A stretch of 57,889 nucleotides of DNA from an uncultured Pelagibacteraceae bacterium (GCA_902596185.1 CACJSX010000004.1:1-57889); one strand, 5' to 3'; positions 25,432 through 36,667 are shown, counted from the stretch's first letter. Numbers and translations are program-made. The notes: generated by a model not told the origin, from the letters alone.

Positions 25432-26374
25432 GAATAGAAGAGCCTTTATTGTTGGTTTAAAATCATCAGCATTATCAAACAAAGAGATAGCTTTTTTAAA
25501 AAAATATAAACCATGGGGAGTTATTTTATTTTCAAGAAATATTAGCTCAATTGAACAAACTAAAAAATTAACAGATAAAATAAAAAAAATATTTAAAGAC
25601 AAAAAATACCCAATACTAATTGATCAAGAAGGTGGCCGAGTAAATCGATTAAGTAAAATAATTTCATTTGACAATTTAACTTCAGAATATTTTGGTAATT
25701 TATTCACAAAAGATAAGAAAAAATTTAATATTATTTATAAATTATTTATTGATAAGACTTCATATTTGCTCAAATCAATCGGTGTTAATATAAATACTGT
25801 TCCTGTTTTAGACCTTCGAGTTAAAGGAGCTAGCAGTATTATTGGTGACAGATCTTTTTCAAAAAATAGAAAAAATATCTCTAAAATTGGAGATATTTGT
25901 ATTAATTATTTTCATCAAAATTCCATTGGAACTGTGATGAAACATATACCAGGACATGGATTAGCTAAAGTAGATAGTCATAAATTTACACCTGTAGTTA
26001 ATAAAAGCTTAAATTATTTGAGTAAAAATGATTTTTTTCCATTTAAGAACAAACATAGCTATTTTGCAATGACCGCACATGTAATTTATTGCAGCATTGA
26101 TAAGTTAAATACAGCTACACACTCTAAAAAAATTATAAATTTAATTAGAAAAAAAATCGGTTTTAAAAACATTTTGATTTCAGATGATTTATCAATGAAA
26201 AGTTTAAAAGATGATTTAAAAACTAATACGATTAAAACATTTAGCGCAGGTTGTAATCTTGCTCTTCATTGTAATGGTAAAATGTCTGAAATGAAGGTAG
26301 TTGGTCATAATTCACCAAAGGTTAGTAATTTTATCATAAAAAAAACATCTCTATTTTATAAAATTTTAAGTTAA
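25424..26374 (+). CDS. nagZ: Beta-N-acetylhexosaminidase NagZ
   Basis: Glycoside hydrolase family 3 enzyme of peptidoglycan recycling, 316 aa. It has the short-GH3 signature KHIPGHG (173-179) with the catalytic His-Asp pair on the following loop (KVDSHK), ILIDQEGGRVNRL near 65-76, and the nucleophile Asp in ISDDLSM (about 254). It cleaves GlcNAc from muropeptides in the cytoplasm. Confidence 0.9.
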   Translation: MIKNRRAFIVGLKSSALSNKEIAFLKKYKPWGVILFSRNISSIEQTKKLTDKIKKIFKDKKYPILIDQEGGRVNRLSKIISFDNLTSEYFGNLFTKDKKKFNIIYKLFIDKTSYLLKSIGVNINTVPVLDLRVKGASSIIGDRSFSKNRKNISKIGDICINYFHQNSIGTVMKHIPGHGLAKVDSHKFTPVVNKSLNYLSKNDFFPFKNKHSYFAMTAHVIYCSIDKLNTATHSKKIINLIRKKIGFKNILISDDLSMKSLKDDLKTNTIKTFSAGCNLALHCNGKMSEMKVVGHNSPKVSNFIIKKTSLFYKILS

Positions 26375-26383
26375 TATCTCTGC

Positions 26384-27127
26384 ATGACTATTTCTGATTC
26401 TGCATTATTTAATGTTGATATAAACAATTATAATGGCCCTTTAGACGTACTTTTAGATTTAGCAAAAGCTCAAAAGGTAGATCTTGAGGAGATATCAATT
26501 ACAAAATTAGCAGATCAGTTTCACGATTATATTACAAAAGAACAAGATTTAAATTTAGAAATTGCCTCAGAATATTTAGTTATTGCAACTTGGTTAGCTT
26601 ATTTAAAATCTAAATTATTACTTCCAGGTACAACAGAAGAGGAATTCAAAGCTCAAGAAGTTGCTGAAAAATTAAAATTACAACTTAAAAAATTAGAATT
26701 GATAAGATTGCTTTCTGAACAAATGTTAAAAAGAAAAAGATTAGGAAGAGAAATTCGATCAAGAGGAATGAAGGGAAATATAAGATCTATTTATAGCACA
26801 GAATATAATTTAAGTTTATTTGAGCTTCTTAAGTCGTATTCAACAATTATTATGACCAAAGACTTTCAAAAAATGAATATTCCAAAATTACCTGTTTTTA
26901 CCACAGAGGATGGAATTAAAACAATAAGAGAATTTTTTGGTAAATTAATAGATTGGAAGAAATTAGATGATTTAATTCCTCAAAATTTTAAAAGTAATTC
27001 AAAATACAAACGTACGGGTAAAGCAGGAATATTTGCTGGATCTTTAGAGTTAGTTAAAGAGGGAAATTTAACTATGAAACAAGATAAGTTATTTGATGAT
27101 ATTTATGTAAAGGAAAATAATGATTAA
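26384..27127 (+). CDS. scpA: Segregation and condensation protein A
   Basis: Kleisin partner of Smc in chromosome condensation, 247 aa. The N-terminal block YNGPLDVLLDLAKAQKVDLEEISI and the following YLVIATWLAYLKSKLLLP are diagnostic. It overlaps scpB by 8 bp. Position after nagZ is the usual alphaproteobacterial order. Confidence 0.94.
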   Translation: MTISDSALFNVDINNYNGPLDVLLDLAKAQKVDLEEISITKLADQFHDYITKEQDLNLEIASEYLVIATWLAYLKSKLLLPGTTEEEFKAQEVAEKLKLQLKKLELIRLLSEQMLKRKRLGREIRSRGMKGNIRSIYSTEYNLSLFELLKSYSTIIMTKDFQKMNIPKLPVFTTEDGIKTIREFFGKLIDWKKLDDLIPQNFKSNSKYKRTGKAGIFAGSLELVKEGNLTMKQDKLFDDIYVKENND

Positions 27128-27821
27128 AAAAGAAAAGATTACAAAAGATAATATTGTAAAATTTCCATCTAAGTTATCTGATTTAGAAAAAGAAATTGAA
27201 GCAGTTATTTTTGCTGCGGCAGAACCATTAGATATTGATACAATTGAAAGCAAAATTACTAAAAAGGGTAGTGTAACCAAGTCTTTAGAAAAGTTACAAC
27301 AAGAATACACTCAACGTGGTATTAATCTTATTTGTATAAAAGGTAAGTGGTCGTTTAGAACTTCTCCTAACTTGTCTAATATTATGTCACAAGAAAAAAC
27401 GGTTGAAAAAAAACTTTCTAGAGCCGCTGTGGAGACTTTAGCTATAATTGTTTATCACCAGCCAGTTACTCGAGCTGAGATTGAAGAAATAAGAGGTGTA
27501 GCATTTGGCACAAATACTCTAGAAATATTAATGGAACTTAATTGGGTAAAGCCAGGTGGTCGTAAAGATGTACCTGGTAGACCAATTCAGTATGTTACAA
27601 CTGATGAATTTTTAAGTCATTTCAATCTTCAAAAATTATCTGATTTACCAACAATTGATGAATTGGGAGCAGCTGGTTTAATTGATAGTTCTAGTATCGA
27701 TAATGCAATTTTTGGAACCGGTAAATTCTACAAAGAAAAACAAGAAGAAAAAAAAGAGGATATTTATTCTAATATTGACGAGATGCTAAGCAGTACTCTA
27801 GATACAGAAGAGAAAGATTAA
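27120..27821 (+). CDS. scpB: Segregation and condensation protein B
   Basis: Two winged helices bind the ScpA kleisin; 233 aa. Family blocks: EKEIEAVIFAAAEPLDI, LSRAAVETLAIIVYHQPVTR and EIRGVAFGTNTLEILMELNWV. The C-terminal 50 residues are charged and low-complexity. It follows scpA and precedes tatA by 47 bp. Confidence 0.93.
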   Translation: MIKKEKITKDNIVKFPSKLSDLEKEIEAVIFAAAEPLDIDTIESKITKKGSVTKSLEKLQQEYTQRGINLICIKGKWSFRTSPNLSNIMSQEKTVEKKLSRAAVETLAIIVYHQPVTRAEIEEIRGVAFGTNTLEILMELNWVKPGGRKDVPGRPIQYVTTDEFLSHFNLQKLSDLPTIDELGAAGLIDSSSIDNAIFGTGKFYKEKQEEKKEDIYSNIDEMLSSTLDTEEKD

Positions 27822-27868
27822 CAAAAAAGTAACTTTTAAATTAATCATAAAAAGGTTATAAGTTTTTC

Positions 27869-28069
27869 ATGAGCATAGGAATTTGGCAAATAGCAATCGT
27901 AGTTATATTAGTAGTCTTATTATTTGGACGAGGTAAAATCTCTAGTCTGATGGGTGATGTAGCTAAGGGAATTAAAAGTTTCAAAAAAGGAATGGCGTCA
28001 GATGTTACTGACGATACAGAGCCAAAAAATATATCCGACGAAAATAAAGACTCAGAAAACAAAGATTAA
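27869..28069 (+). CDS. tatA: Sec-independent translocase subunit TatA
   Basis: 66 aa: one N-terminal membrane helix (about 4-20), the [20 protein letters not shown] hinge and amphipathic helix, then an acidic tail. It forms the pore-like assembly of the Tat pathway. It is first of the tatABC string. Confidence 0.93.
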   Translation: MSIGIWQIAIVVILVVLLFGRGKISSLMGDVAKGIKSFKKGMASDVTDDTEPKNISDENKDSENKD

Positions 28070-28074
28070 ATCAC

Positions 28075-28296
28075 ATGCCTACTATTGGTTGGTTTGAGAT
28101 ATTAATTGTTGTTGGTATTGCAATCGTTGTTCTTGGTCCTAAAGATTTTCCAATCATGTTAAAAAAAGCAGGTTCTTGGATAGGGACTGCAAAAAGATAT
28201 GTGAGCAATATTCAAAATGAAGTTTCTAATATAGAAATTGATGAAGAAAAAATTGATAAAGAGATAAAAAAAGAAACTAAAAAAGATGAGCAATGA
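28075..28296 (+). CDS. tatB: Sec-independent translocase subunit TatB
   Basis: 73 aa, short for TatB (often over 100). The N-terminal helix with WFEILIVVGIAIVVLGPKD and the amphipathic stretch are typical; the C-terminal tail is trimmed to a Lys/Glu-rich 20 residues. It works with TatC in substrate recognition. It overlaps tatC by 11 bp. Confidence 0.9.
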   Translation: MPTIGWFEILIVVGIAIVVLGPKDFPIMLKKAGSWIGTAKRYVSNIQNEVSNIEIDEEKIDKEIKKETKKDEQ

Positions 28297-29056
28297 AGAA
28301 AATGAAGGTGGATTTGTTAGCCATCTAACAGAACTAAGAAAAAGATTAATACATAGTTTTATATTTCTAATAATCTTTTTTGTTATTTGTTACGTATTTG
28401 CAGAACACATATACGGTTTTTTAGTTGATCCATTTGCTCAAGCTGTAAAAGATGATGGGTCTGTTAGAAGGCTTATTTTTACAGCCTTACAGGAAACTTT
28501 TTTAACTTATATTAAGGTATCCTTCTTTACAGCTTTCTTTGTGACCTGTCCATTTATTCTAATGCAAATATGGAAATTTATTGCACCGGGTTTATATAAA
28601 CATGAAAAAGTTGCTATACTTCCATACCTTATATTAACACCAATCCTTTTCTTTTTAGGAGGTATGCTTGTTTACTATTTGATAATGCCCCTAGCTATTA
28701 AATTCTTTTTATCATTTGAAAGCACAGGGATGTCTACAAGTTTACCAATTCAATTAGAAGCCAAAGTAAATGAATACTTGTCACTTGTTATGAAATTAAT
28801 TTTTGCATTTGGAATAAGTTTCCAACTACCTATAGTCTTGAGTTTATTAGCAAGAATAGGCGTTGTGGACAGTCAATTTTTAAAAGAAAGAAGAAAGTAT
28901 GTAGTTGTAATTATATTTGCTGCGGCTGCATTACTAACACCGCCAGATCCAATTACTCAAATAGGTTTAGCAATTCCATTATTAATTTTATATGAATTAT
29001 CAATATTTTCAGTAAAATTTATAGAAAATAAAAATTTAGAAAAAACTGATGCATAA
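28286..29056 (+). CDS. tatC: Sec-independent translocase subunit TatC
   Basis: Six-helix core of the Tat translocon, 256 aa. Visible: the cytoplasmic FVSHLTELRKRL start, the VSFFTAFFVTCPFILMQIW segment, LYKHEK and AALLTPPDPITQ. It binds twin-arginine signals. It overlaps serS by 8 bp. Confidence 0.96.
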   Translation: MSNEENEGGFVSHLTELRKRLIHSFIFLIIFFVICYVFAEHIYGFLVDPFAQAVKDDGSVRRLIFTALQETFLTYIKVSFFTAFFVTCPFILMQIWKFIAPGLYKHEKVAILPYLILTPILFFLGGMLVYYLIMPLAIKFFLSFESTGMSTSLPIQLEAKVNEYLSLVMKLIFAFGISFQLPIVLSLLARIGVVDSQFLKERRKYVVVIIFAAAALLTPPDPITQIGLAIPLLILYELSIFSVKFIENKNLEKTDA

Positions 29057-30308
29057 TTTAAAAGAAATTAGAAAAGATTTTTCAAAATTTGAAAAAGATC
29101 TTGAAAAACGTTCAGTTAAAATTGATTTTAATAATTTAAAAAAGCTTGATGAGTTAAATAGAGATTTAATTCAAAAGAAAGAAAACTTAGAAAAAGAAAA
29201 AAAAGAAATTTCAAAATCTAAAGATGAAAGTTTATTCATAAAATCTAAAGAAATATCTACAGAATTAGAAAAGATTACTGGGCAACAAAAAAATACTAAA
29301 ACTGAATTAGATAATATTTTATCAAGTATACCGAATATACCTCATCAAGATGTTCCAAGTGGGAAAGATGAAAACGATAATGTAGAAGTTTTAAAAGCTG
29401 GAAAAGTTCCTGAGTTTGACTTTAAACCCAAATCACATTACGAACTTGGTGAAAATTTAGGCATGCTTGATTTTGATCTTGCAACAAAAACGACCGGATC
29501 AAGATTTGTGTTTGTAAAAAAAGAGTTAGCATTATTAGAACGAGCATTATCTAATTTTATGTTAGACACCCATATTGTTCAAAATAGCTATCAAGAGATT
29601 TCACCTCCATTGATAGCTTCTGACAATACAATGTATGGAACTGGCCAATTACCCAAATTCGAAAACGATCAATTTGAAATAAAATTTGATGAAGGATCTG
29701 ATAGAAAATTTTTAATTCCTACCGCTGAAGTAATTTTAACAAACATTGTTAAAGATAAAATTGTTGACCAAAAAGATTTACCAATGAGATTTGTTGCCTC
29801 AACACCTTGTTTTAGAAAAGAAGCCGGCAGTTATGGAAAAGATACGAAAGGAATGATTAGACAACATCAATTTTATAAAGTTGAGATGGTTAGTATTGTT
29901 GAAAAAGAAAATTGTCTTGAAGAATTGGAGCGAATGACGAACTGTGCAACAAATATTCTGGATAAATTAGAGTTACCTTATAGAAAAATAATTTTATGCT
30001 CTGGGGATATGGGTTTCAGTGCAGAAAAAACATATGATATTGAAGTGTGGTTGCCATCAGAAAACAAGTATCGTGAAATATCATCATGCTCTTCTTGTTC
30101 AACATTCCAGGCACAAAGAATGAAATCAAGATATAAAAATAAAAACAATGAAACTGTTTTTGTTGGAACATTGAATGGAAGTGGTTTGGCTGTGGGTAGA
30201 ACTTTAATTGCTGTACTAGAAAACTATCAACAAAAAGATGGTTCGATTATTATTCCTAAGGTACTGCGACCGTATATGAATAATTTGGAATTGATTTCAG
30301 CTAAATAA
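29049..30308 (+). CDS. serS: Seryl-tRNA synthetase
   Basis: Class II synthetase, 419 aa. The N-terminal coiled-coil arm (about 25-100) binds the long variable arm of tRNA-Ser. Motif 2 is in FRKEAGSYGKDTKGMIRQHQF, and motif 3 is in NGSGLAVGRTLIAVLENYQ. The tRNA-Ser(UGA) at 45976 is a substrate. Confidence 0.97.
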   Translation: MHNLKEIRKDFSKFEKDLEKRSVKIDFNNLKKLDELNRDLIQKKENLEKEKKEISKSKDESLFIKSKEISTELEKITGQQKNTKTELDNILSSIPNIPHQDVPSGKDENDNVEVLKAGKVPEFDFKPKSHYELGENLGMLDFDLATKTTGSRFVFVKKELALLERALSNFMLDTHIVQNSYQEISPPLIASDNTMYGTGQLPKFENDQFEIKFDEGSDRKFLIPTAEVILTNIVKDKIVDQKDLPMRFVASTPCFRKEAGSYGKDTKGMIRQHQFYKVEMVSIVEKENCLEELERMTNCATNILDKLELPYRKIILCSGDMGFSAEKTYDIEVWLPSENKYREISSCSSCSTFQAQRMKSRYKNKNNETVFVGTLNGSGLAVGRTLIAVLENYQQKDGSIIIPKVLRPYMNNLELISAK

Positions 30309-30363
30309 AGTTGTTTTAATCACATAGATAGTATAAGTATTCACATAATTTAGAAGGAGATTT

Positions 30364-30657
30364 ATGGAAGGCTCAGGAATAGGACAATTTATACCGTTAA
30401 TTTTAATATTTGTTATTTTTTATTTTTTCTTAATCAGACCACAGCAAAAAAAAGTTAAAGAACACAAAGCAATGGTTGAAAGTCTTAAGAGAGGTGACAA
30501 GGTTGTTACTTCTGGTGGAATTACAGGTACAGTAGAGAGACTTATAGACAACGATAAAGTTGAAGTAGAAATTGCTGAAAACGTAAAGGTTGAAATAGTT
30601 AAATCAACTGGTATTCAAAGTCTTGTTAATACAAATACTCAAGAAGTTAAAAAATAA
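30364..30657 (+). CDS. yajC: Preprotein translocase subunit YajC
   Basis: 97 aa: one N-terminal membrane helix ending in FYFFLIRPQQKK, then a small domain with GDKVVTSGGITGTV. Part of the SecDF-YajC complex. A textbook AAGGAG Shine-Dalgarno lies just before the ATG (30353-30358). secD follows 14 bp on. Confidence 0.95.
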   Translation: MEGSGIGQFIPLILIFVIFYFFLIRPQQKKVKEHKAMVESLKRGDKVVTSGGITGTVERLIDNDKVEVEIAENVKVEIVKSTGIQSLVNTNTQEVKK

Positions 30658-30671
30658 TTATTTTTAGTTAA

Positions 30672-32225
30672 GTGCTTTATTTCTCTAAGTTAAGAATTTT
30701 ATTTATAACTCTATTTTCAGTTTTATTTATTTTAATTGCCTCATCAAATCTTTTTAAATTTGATGATAATTTTTTTAATAAAAAAATTAATCTAGGATTA
30801 GACCTTCAGGGTGGATCATATCTATTACTTGAAATTGATAATGAACCTGTAATTGAACAAAAACTACAAAACCTAACAACAACTATCAGAAATTACTTCA
30901 AAGAAAAAAATATTAAAATAAATAATATAAAGATAGAAAATCAAAATATTTTTTTTAATGTAACAAATAATGACAAGCAATCTGTCTTGGAAGTTTTTCA
31001 GGACGAAAATAGTGACCTTAACCCTTATTACCCAAGATTTAAATCACATCAGTTAGAAATTGAAGATACAGGTTTAAATTTTAAAGTTAATTTTTCAAGA
31101 CAGGGTTTAATTAAACTTAAAACTTCTTCTCAAGATCAAGCTATAGAAATAGTTAGAAGAAGGGTAGATGAGGTTGGAACTAATGAGCCCAATATACTTA
31201 AAAGAGGTAATAACCGAATTTTAGTTGAGCTTCCTGGATTAGATGATCCAACGAGAATTAAATCATTGCTTGGCCAAACTGCAAACCTTACTTTTCGATT
31301 TGTAACAAATGATGAAAATGATCGTTTTGGTGTTGAAAAATTAAAATTTGAAAATGGACTAGAAGAAGCCACCGTCAGTAAAAGAATTATAATAAGTGGT
31401 GAGAATTTACTTGATGCTCAACCGAAAATGGACACTCAAGCTAATCAAACAATTGTTTCATTTACTTTAGATAGAGTAGGTGCAAAAAGGTTTGGTAAGG
31501 CAACTTCAACTGGTATTGGAAAGCAATTAGCAATTGTTTTAGACGGTAAAATTATTAGTGCACCTGTAGTTAGAGACACGATTGCTAGTGGATCTGGTCA
31601 GATAAGTGGTGGCTTCACTTTTCAAACAGCAACTGATCTATCTTTATTATTAAGATCAGGAGCATTGCCAGCTCCATTAGAAATAATTGAAGAAAGAACA
31701 GTGGGACCAGATCTTGGACAAGATTCAATTAACGCAGGTATGATTGCCTTAGCAATAGGTTTTACCTTGGTGATAATTTTTATGTTTGTAAAATATAAAA
31801 TTTTTGGATTAATTACTAATGTAACTCTAATAGTTAATTTGTTTATTCTTTTGGGTGTTTTAACTTTATTTGAAGCTACTTTAACATTGCCTGGTATTGC
31901 AGGGATTATTCTAACTGTAGGTATGGCCGTTGATGCAAATGTTTTAATTTTTGAGAGGATTAAAGAAGAACTTAAAGACGAGACTAATAATATTTTGGCT
32001 TTTGATGGTGGTTATACAAAGTCTAGAACTGCAATTTTAGATGCCAATATTACTACATTATTAGCTGCAATTATTTTATTTTTCATGGGTTCAGGTCCTG
32101 TCAAAGGTTTCGCTGTAACCTTAGGGGTTGGAATATTTACAACACTATTTTCAGTCTACTTCATAGCAAGATTGTTCACTAGTATTTATGTATCAAGAAA
32201 TAAAAATAAGGAAAAATTAATCTAA
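30672..32225 (+). CDS. secD: Protein-export membrane protein SecD
   Basis: 517 aa; the start is GTG (30672), since no ATG fits the N-terminal membrane segment. A first membrane helix is followed by the LGLDLQGGSYLLLEI block, the periplasmic domain and five C-terminal helices with the GMAVDANVLIFERIKEEL motif. It uses proton motive force to finish protein export. It overlaps secF by 1 bp. Confidence 0.96.
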   Translation: MLYFSKLRILFITLFSVLFILIASSNLFKFDDNFFNKKINLGLDLQGGSYLLLEIDNEPVIEQKLQNLTTTIRNYFKEKNIKINNIKIENQNIFFNVTNNDKQSVLEVFQDENSDLNPYYPRFKSHQLEIEDTGLNFKVNFSRQGLIKLKTSSQDQAIEIVRRRVDEVGTNEPNILKRGNNRILVELPGLDDPTRIKSLLGQTANLTFRFVTNDENDRFGVEKLKFENGLEEATVSKRIIISGENLLDAQPKMDTQANQTIVSFTLDRVGAKRFGKATSTGIGKQLAIVLDGKIISAPVVRDTIASGSGQISGGFTFQTATDLSLLLRSGALPAPLEIIEERTVGPDLGQDSINAGMIALAIGFTLVIIFMFVKYKIFGLITNVTLIVNLFILLGVLTLFEATLTLPGIAGIILTVGMAVDANVLIFERIKEELKDETNNILAFDGGYTKSRTAILDANITTLLAAIILFFMGSGPVKGFAVTLGVGIFTTLFSVYFIARLFTSIYVSRNKNKEKLI

Positions 32226-33115
32226 TGATTGCATTTAATAAATATTATAATCATTTTAATTTACTATCATCACTTTTGATTGTTGTTTCTTTATTATTGT
32301 TAATATTTAAAGGACTTAATTTTGGTATAGACTTCAAAGGTGGTACATTAATTGAATTAAGAGCTTCAGACTCAAAAATAAATGTTAGTTCATTAAGAGA
32401 CAGATTTAATCAAATGAATCTAGGAGATGTTTCCGTTAAGAAATTTGGTAATGATACAGATTTTTTAGTTAAATTTGAAAACAAAGATAATAAAAAGAAT
32501 ATTATTGATGAAATTAAAGCTAATTTAGATAAATCTTTTGGAAATAACTATGATTTTAGAAGAGTAGAGAATGTTGGACCAAAGGTAAGTGCTGAATTAT
32601 TAAAATCAGGCGTAATAGCAATATCTTTGTCTTTAGCATTAATGTTAATTTATATTTGGATAAGATTTGAATGGCAATTTAGTTTGGGTGCAATTTTAGC
32701 ATTATTCCATGATGTAATCGTAACTCTAGGAGTTTTTTCATTATTTAGTTTAGAAATAAATTTGTCAATTATAGCAGCAGTGTTAACAATAGTTGGATAC
32801 TCTATGAATGATACTGTTGTAATTTTTGACCGTGTTAGAGAAAATCTTCGAAAATATTCTGATATTAAGATTTTTGAATTAACAAATATTTCAATTAATG
32901 AAACGTTATCAAGAACTATAATAACATCTGCAACTACTTTACTTGCTTTATTAGCAATTTATTTTTTTGGTGGTGAAATATTAAAAGGGTTTTCATTAGC
33001 AATGATACTTGGTGTTGTTTTTGGAACCTATTCATCCATTTATATAGCTAATACTGTTTTGGTTAGACTAAGAGTTTCTCAAAAAACTGTTCTAAGAGAA
33101 GACGAAAAAAAATAA
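32225..33115 (+). CDS. secF: Protein-export membrane protein SecF
   Basis: 296 aa: an N-terminal helix, FGIDFKGGTLIEL, then helices including ALFHDVIVTLGVFSLF and VGYSMNDTVVIFDRVRENL, the SecF counterpart of the SecD motif. It partners SecD. One base separates its stop from the convergent neighbour's stop. Confidence 0.96.
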   Translation: MIAFNKYYNHFNLLSSLLIVVSLLLLIFKGLNFGIDFKGGTLIELRASDSKINVSSLRDRFNQMNLGDVSVKKFGNDTDFLVKFENKDNKKNIIDEIKANLDKSFGNNYDFRRVENVGPKVSAELLKSGVIAISLSLALMLIYIWIRFEWQFSLGAILALFHDVIVTLGVFSLFSLEINLSIIAAVLTIVGYSMNDTVVIFDRVRENLRKYSDIKIFELTNISINETLSRTIITSATTLLALLAIYFFGGEILKGFSLAMILGVVFGTYSSIYIANTVLVRLRVSQKTVLREDEKK

Positions 33116-33116
33116 T

Positions 33117-33719
33117 TTAATACAAGTTTTGAGCTATTACCATTGTAAGCAACATTGGTAATGATAATAGAGTATTTGTTCTTGAGAAAAGCATTGCAGT
33201 TTTAGCTGACTTTGCCTTAGTGTCAGGATCACTTTCAACTATTCCTAAAGCTCTTTTTTGATTTGGCCAAATAACAAACCACACGTTAAATGCCATTATA
33301 ATTCCTAGCCACATTCCAATACCTATAGCTGTATGCTTAGGTACTCCTGAACCTATACTTAGAGTCATTGCATCATGAAGATACCCATTTAGAAGCGCAA
33401 GAATTAATCCAGAAAGAACAGTCAAAGCAGCAGCCCATCTAAAATAAAATAATGCAGCTGGAGCAATTACTTTGCCTATTGCTGGTTTTTGTTCATCAGG
33501 AATTTTCCCCATATTAGGTATCTGAACAAAATTAAAATACCACAATAATCCAATCCACATAATTGCAACAATTACATGTATGTATCTAAACAACCAGCTC
33601 CAGAATAATGTATCAAAAGCTATCCCACCATTTAAGTAAAACAATCCTAGAAACAACAAAATTGCTATTGCTAATGATGTGTGAACAGTTTTTGATAATG
33701 AAGATAACAAATTACTCAT
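33117..33719 (-). CDS. PuuD/DUF989-type membrane protein (urate hydroxylase-like)
   Basis: 200 aa, four or five membrane helices with conserved His residues (RYIHVIVAIMWIGLLWYFNF). This matches the membrane domain of the PuuD-type urate hydroxylase family. No cytochrome c domain or other purine catabolism gene is present here, so urate oxidation is uncertain; a haem-linked membrane role is a fair alternative. It is convergent with secF and 49 bp downstream of the uvrA stop (same strand as uvrA). Confidence 0.65.
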   Translation of the reverse strand: MSNLLSSLSKTVHTSLAIAILLFLGLFYLNGGIAFDTLFWSWLFRYIHVIVAIMWIGLLWYFNFVQIPNMGKIPDEQKPAIGKVIAPAALFYFRWAAALTVLSGLILALLNGYLHDAMTLSIGSGVPKHTAIGIGMWLGIIMAFNVWFVIWPNQKRALGIVESDPDTKAKSAKTAMLFSRTNTLLSLPMLLTMVIAQNLY

Positions 33720-33768
33720 GATTCCTTATAACTATACACTAATTTTAGAAAATTTTAAGTTCTTAAAT

Positions 33769-36621
33769 TTAAGCTAAAAGAGGTTTTAAAAATTGACCTG
33801 TATAACTATCTTTTACTTTGCATACTTCTTCAGGTTTTCCCTCGGCGACAATATTACCACCCTTCACACCACCTTCAGGACCCATATCCACAATGTAGTC
33901 AGCAGTTTTTATTACATCTAAATTGTGCTCAATTACAACCACTGTATTTCCAAGTTTTACAAATGTATGAAGTATCTCTAAAAGTTTTTTAATATCATGT
34001 TGATGTAAACCTGTGGTTGGTTCATCTAAAATATACATAGTTCTTCCTGTTGATCTTTTTGAAAGTTCTTTTGCAAGCTTAATTCGCTGTGCTTCACCTC
34101 CTGATAGCGTAGTTGCTTGCTGACCAATTTTTATATAACCTAATCCAACTTTTTTAAGAGTTAACAATTTTGTTTTTATATTAGATATATTTTCAAAATA
34201 CTCACACCCCTCATCAACTGACATATCTAATACATCTGCAATACTTTTGCCTTTAAATTTGATTTCCAAAGTTTCTCTATTGTACCTGGTACCCTTACAT
34301 TCATCACATTGTATATAAACATCAGGTAAAAAATGCATTTCATATGTGATTACACCATCACCCTCACAAGCCTCACATCTACCTCCTTTAACATTGAAAG
34401 AAAATCTTCCTGGTTTATATCCTCTTGTTTTCGACTCTGGTAGGCTTGTAAACCAATCTCTAATAGGTCCAAAGGCCCCTGTATATGTTGCTGGATTTGA
34501 TCTAGGTGTTCTACCAATAGGAGATTGGTCAATATCAATTATTTTATCAATTAATTCTACGCCCTTATAACCTTTAAATGATTTAGGAGTTTTTCTTGCT
34601 TTATTATTTAAAGTTAAATTTAAAGCATGAAACAATGTTTGCAATATTAAGGTAGATTTTCCACTTCCAGAAACACCAGTAACACAGGTAAAGGTTCCAG
34701 TTGGAATTTTAAGATTAACATTATTTAAATTATTTCCACTTGCACCATTGATTTCTACAAATCTTCCATTTTTAGCTAAACGTCTAGTTTTAGGAATTTC
34801 AATTGTTTTTTTATTTGCAAGATATTGACCTGTAATACTATTTTTATCTTTTTTAATTTCATCATATGATCCTTGAGCGGTTATCTCACCGCCATTACTT
34901 CCAGCTTCAGGACCTAAATCAATAATATGATCTGCATTTTCCATTGTCTCAGTGTCGTGCTCTACAACAATAACAGTATTACCTAGATCTCGTAATCTTT
35001 TTAGTGCATTAATCAGTTTAACATTATCTTTTTGATGTAATCCAATTGAAGGCTCGTCCAAAACATATAATACCCCTGTTAAACCAGATCCAATTTGTGA
35101 AGCCAATCTTATTCTTTGAGCTTCACCACCTGACAAAGTTCCAGATTCTCTTGATAGTGTTAAATAATCTAAACCTACATTAAGTAGAAAGTTTAATCTT
35201 TCGTTGATTTCTTTTAGAACATGTTCTGCTATTTTAAATTGTCTTTTATCAAGATTATTTTCTAAATCTTTAAACCATTCTGCTGCATCCAAAATAGATT
35301 TTTTTGTTACTTCACTAATATTGAGATCATTAATTTTAACACATAAAGCTTCTTCTTTTAATCTATCACCATTACAAGCTTCACAGGCAGTATCAGATTG
35401 ATATTCAGCAATGGCTTCTCTTTTCCATTCACTATCAGACTCTAAAAATCTTCTTTCAAGATTATTAATTACTCCTTCAAACGTTTTTTTGTAAGAATAT
35501 TTTTCGTATCCATCGTCGTAATTAAATTTAATCTCATCTTCATCTGAACCATAAAGAATAATATCTTTTATTTTTTTAGGTAATTTTTTCCATTTTTCAT
35601 TTAAAGAAAAACCATAATGTTTTGCTAAGGATGCTAAAGTTTGAGCATAATACAATGTAGTTGATTTTGACCAAGGTTCAATTGCTCCATCGGCTAAACT
35701 TTTTCTTTCATCTGGGACAACTAAATTAGGATCAACATTTAATTTCATTCCAATTCCCTCACACTCTTCACACGCTCCATAGGGGCTATTAAATGAAAAA
35801 AGTCTTGGCTCAATTTCCTCAATTGTAAAACCACTTTCAGGGCATGCAAACTTTGTAGAGTAAATTAACTTTTCAAGTTTTCTAAATTTTTCAGGAAGTG
35901 TTTCATCCTCATATTCGACAAACACTAAACCGCTAGCTAAATTTACAGCTGTTTCAATACTTTCGGCTAATCTGTTTCCAAGTTTTGAATTTAAAACTAT
36001 TCTATCGACTAAGACTGAAATATCATGTTTAAGTTTTTTATCTAGATTGGGTGATTTTTCTATATCATATAAAACATTATCAATTTTAATTTTTCTAAAT
36101 CCTCTTCTCTTGTAGCTTAAAATATCTTTTTTATATTCACCTTTACGACCTCTTACCACTGGAGCGTAAATATATATTGTTGATTTTTTTGGTAATTTTT
36201 TAACTAAATCTACTATTTGAGTAATTGTTTGTGAGGTTATAGGTTTACCTGTAAATGGTGAGTAGGGGATTCCTGCCCTAGCGTATAATACCCTCATGTA
36301 ATCATAAATTTCTGTTACGGTTGCAACAGTAGATCTCGGGTTTTTTGAGGTATTTTTTTGTTCTATTGCAATAGCTGGACTTAATCCTTCTATTAAATCA
36401 ACATTTGGTTTTTTCATTTTATCTAAAAATTGACGTGCATAGGCAGATAAACTTTCTACATACCTTCTCTGACCTTCTGCATAGATAGTATCAAAAGCTA
36501 AAGATGATTTTCCAGACCCAGACAGACCCGTTATGACCACAAATTTGTCTTTTGGAATCTCTACAGTAACATTCTTCAAATTATGTTCTTTTGCGCCCTT
36601 AATAACTATCTTTTTCATCAT
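33769..36621 (-). CDS. uvrA: Excinuclease ABC subunit A
   Basis: Damage-recognition ATPase of nucleotide excision repair, 950 aa. Two ABC modules are seen (Walker [10 protein letters not shown] near 33 and GVSGSGKST in the second half; signatures LSGGEAQRI in each). The C-terminal zinc module keeps CEAC and CDEC. The first zinc module reads CPES with CEEC, lacking one cysteine, which I recall as common in alphaproteobacterial UvrA. Either of two adjacent ATGs (MM) could be the start. Divergent from ssb. Confidence 0.97.
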   Translation of the reverse strand: MMKKIVIKGAKEHNLKNVTVEIPKDKFVVITGLSGSGKSSLAFDTIYAEGQRRYVESLSAYARQFLDKMKKPNVDLIEGLSPAIAIEQKNTSKNPRSTVATVTEIYDYMRVLYARAGIPYSPFTGKPITSQTITQIVDLVKKLPKKSTIYIYAPVVRGRKGEYKKDILSYKRRGFRKIKIDNVLYDIEKSPNLDKKLKHDISVLVDRIVLNSKLGNRLAESIETAVNLASGLVFVEYEDETLPEKFRKLEKLIYSTKFACPESGFTIEEIEPRLFSFNSPYGACEECEGIGMKLNVDPNLVVPDERKSLADGAIEPWSKSTTLYYAQTLASLAKHYGFSLNEKWKKLPKKIKDIILYGSDEDEIKFNYDDGYEKYSYKKTFEGVINNLERRFLESDSEWKREAIAEYQSDTACEACNGDRLKEEALCVKINDLNISEVTKKSILDAAEWFKDLENNLDKRQFKIAEHVLKEINERLNFLLNVGLDYLTLSRESGTLSGGEAQRIRLASQIGSGLTGVLYVLDEPSIGLHQKDNVKLINALKRLRDLGNTVIVVEHDTETMENADHIIDLGPEAGSNGGEITAQGSYDEIKKDKNSITGQYLANKKTIEIPKTRRLAKNGRFVEINGASGNNLNNVNLKIPTGTFTCVTGVSGSGKSTLILQTLFHALNLTLNNKARKTPKSFKGYKGVELIDKIIDIDQSPIGRTPRSNPATYTGAFGPIRDWFTSLPESKTRGYKPGRFSFNVKGGRCEACEGDGVITYEMHFLPDVYIQCDECKGTRYNRETLEIKFKGKSIADVLDMSVDEGCEYFENISNIKTKLLTLKKVGLGYIKIGQQATTLSGGEAQRIKLAKELSKRSTGRTMYILDEPTTGLHQHDIKKLLEILHTFVKLGNTVVVIEHNLDVIKTADYIVDMGPEGGVKGGNIVAEGKPEEVCKVKDSYTGQFLKPLLA

Positions 36622-36667
36622 AATTTTAGTTGCTTTGAGTTAATAAAATTAATATTCAGAAGAATTG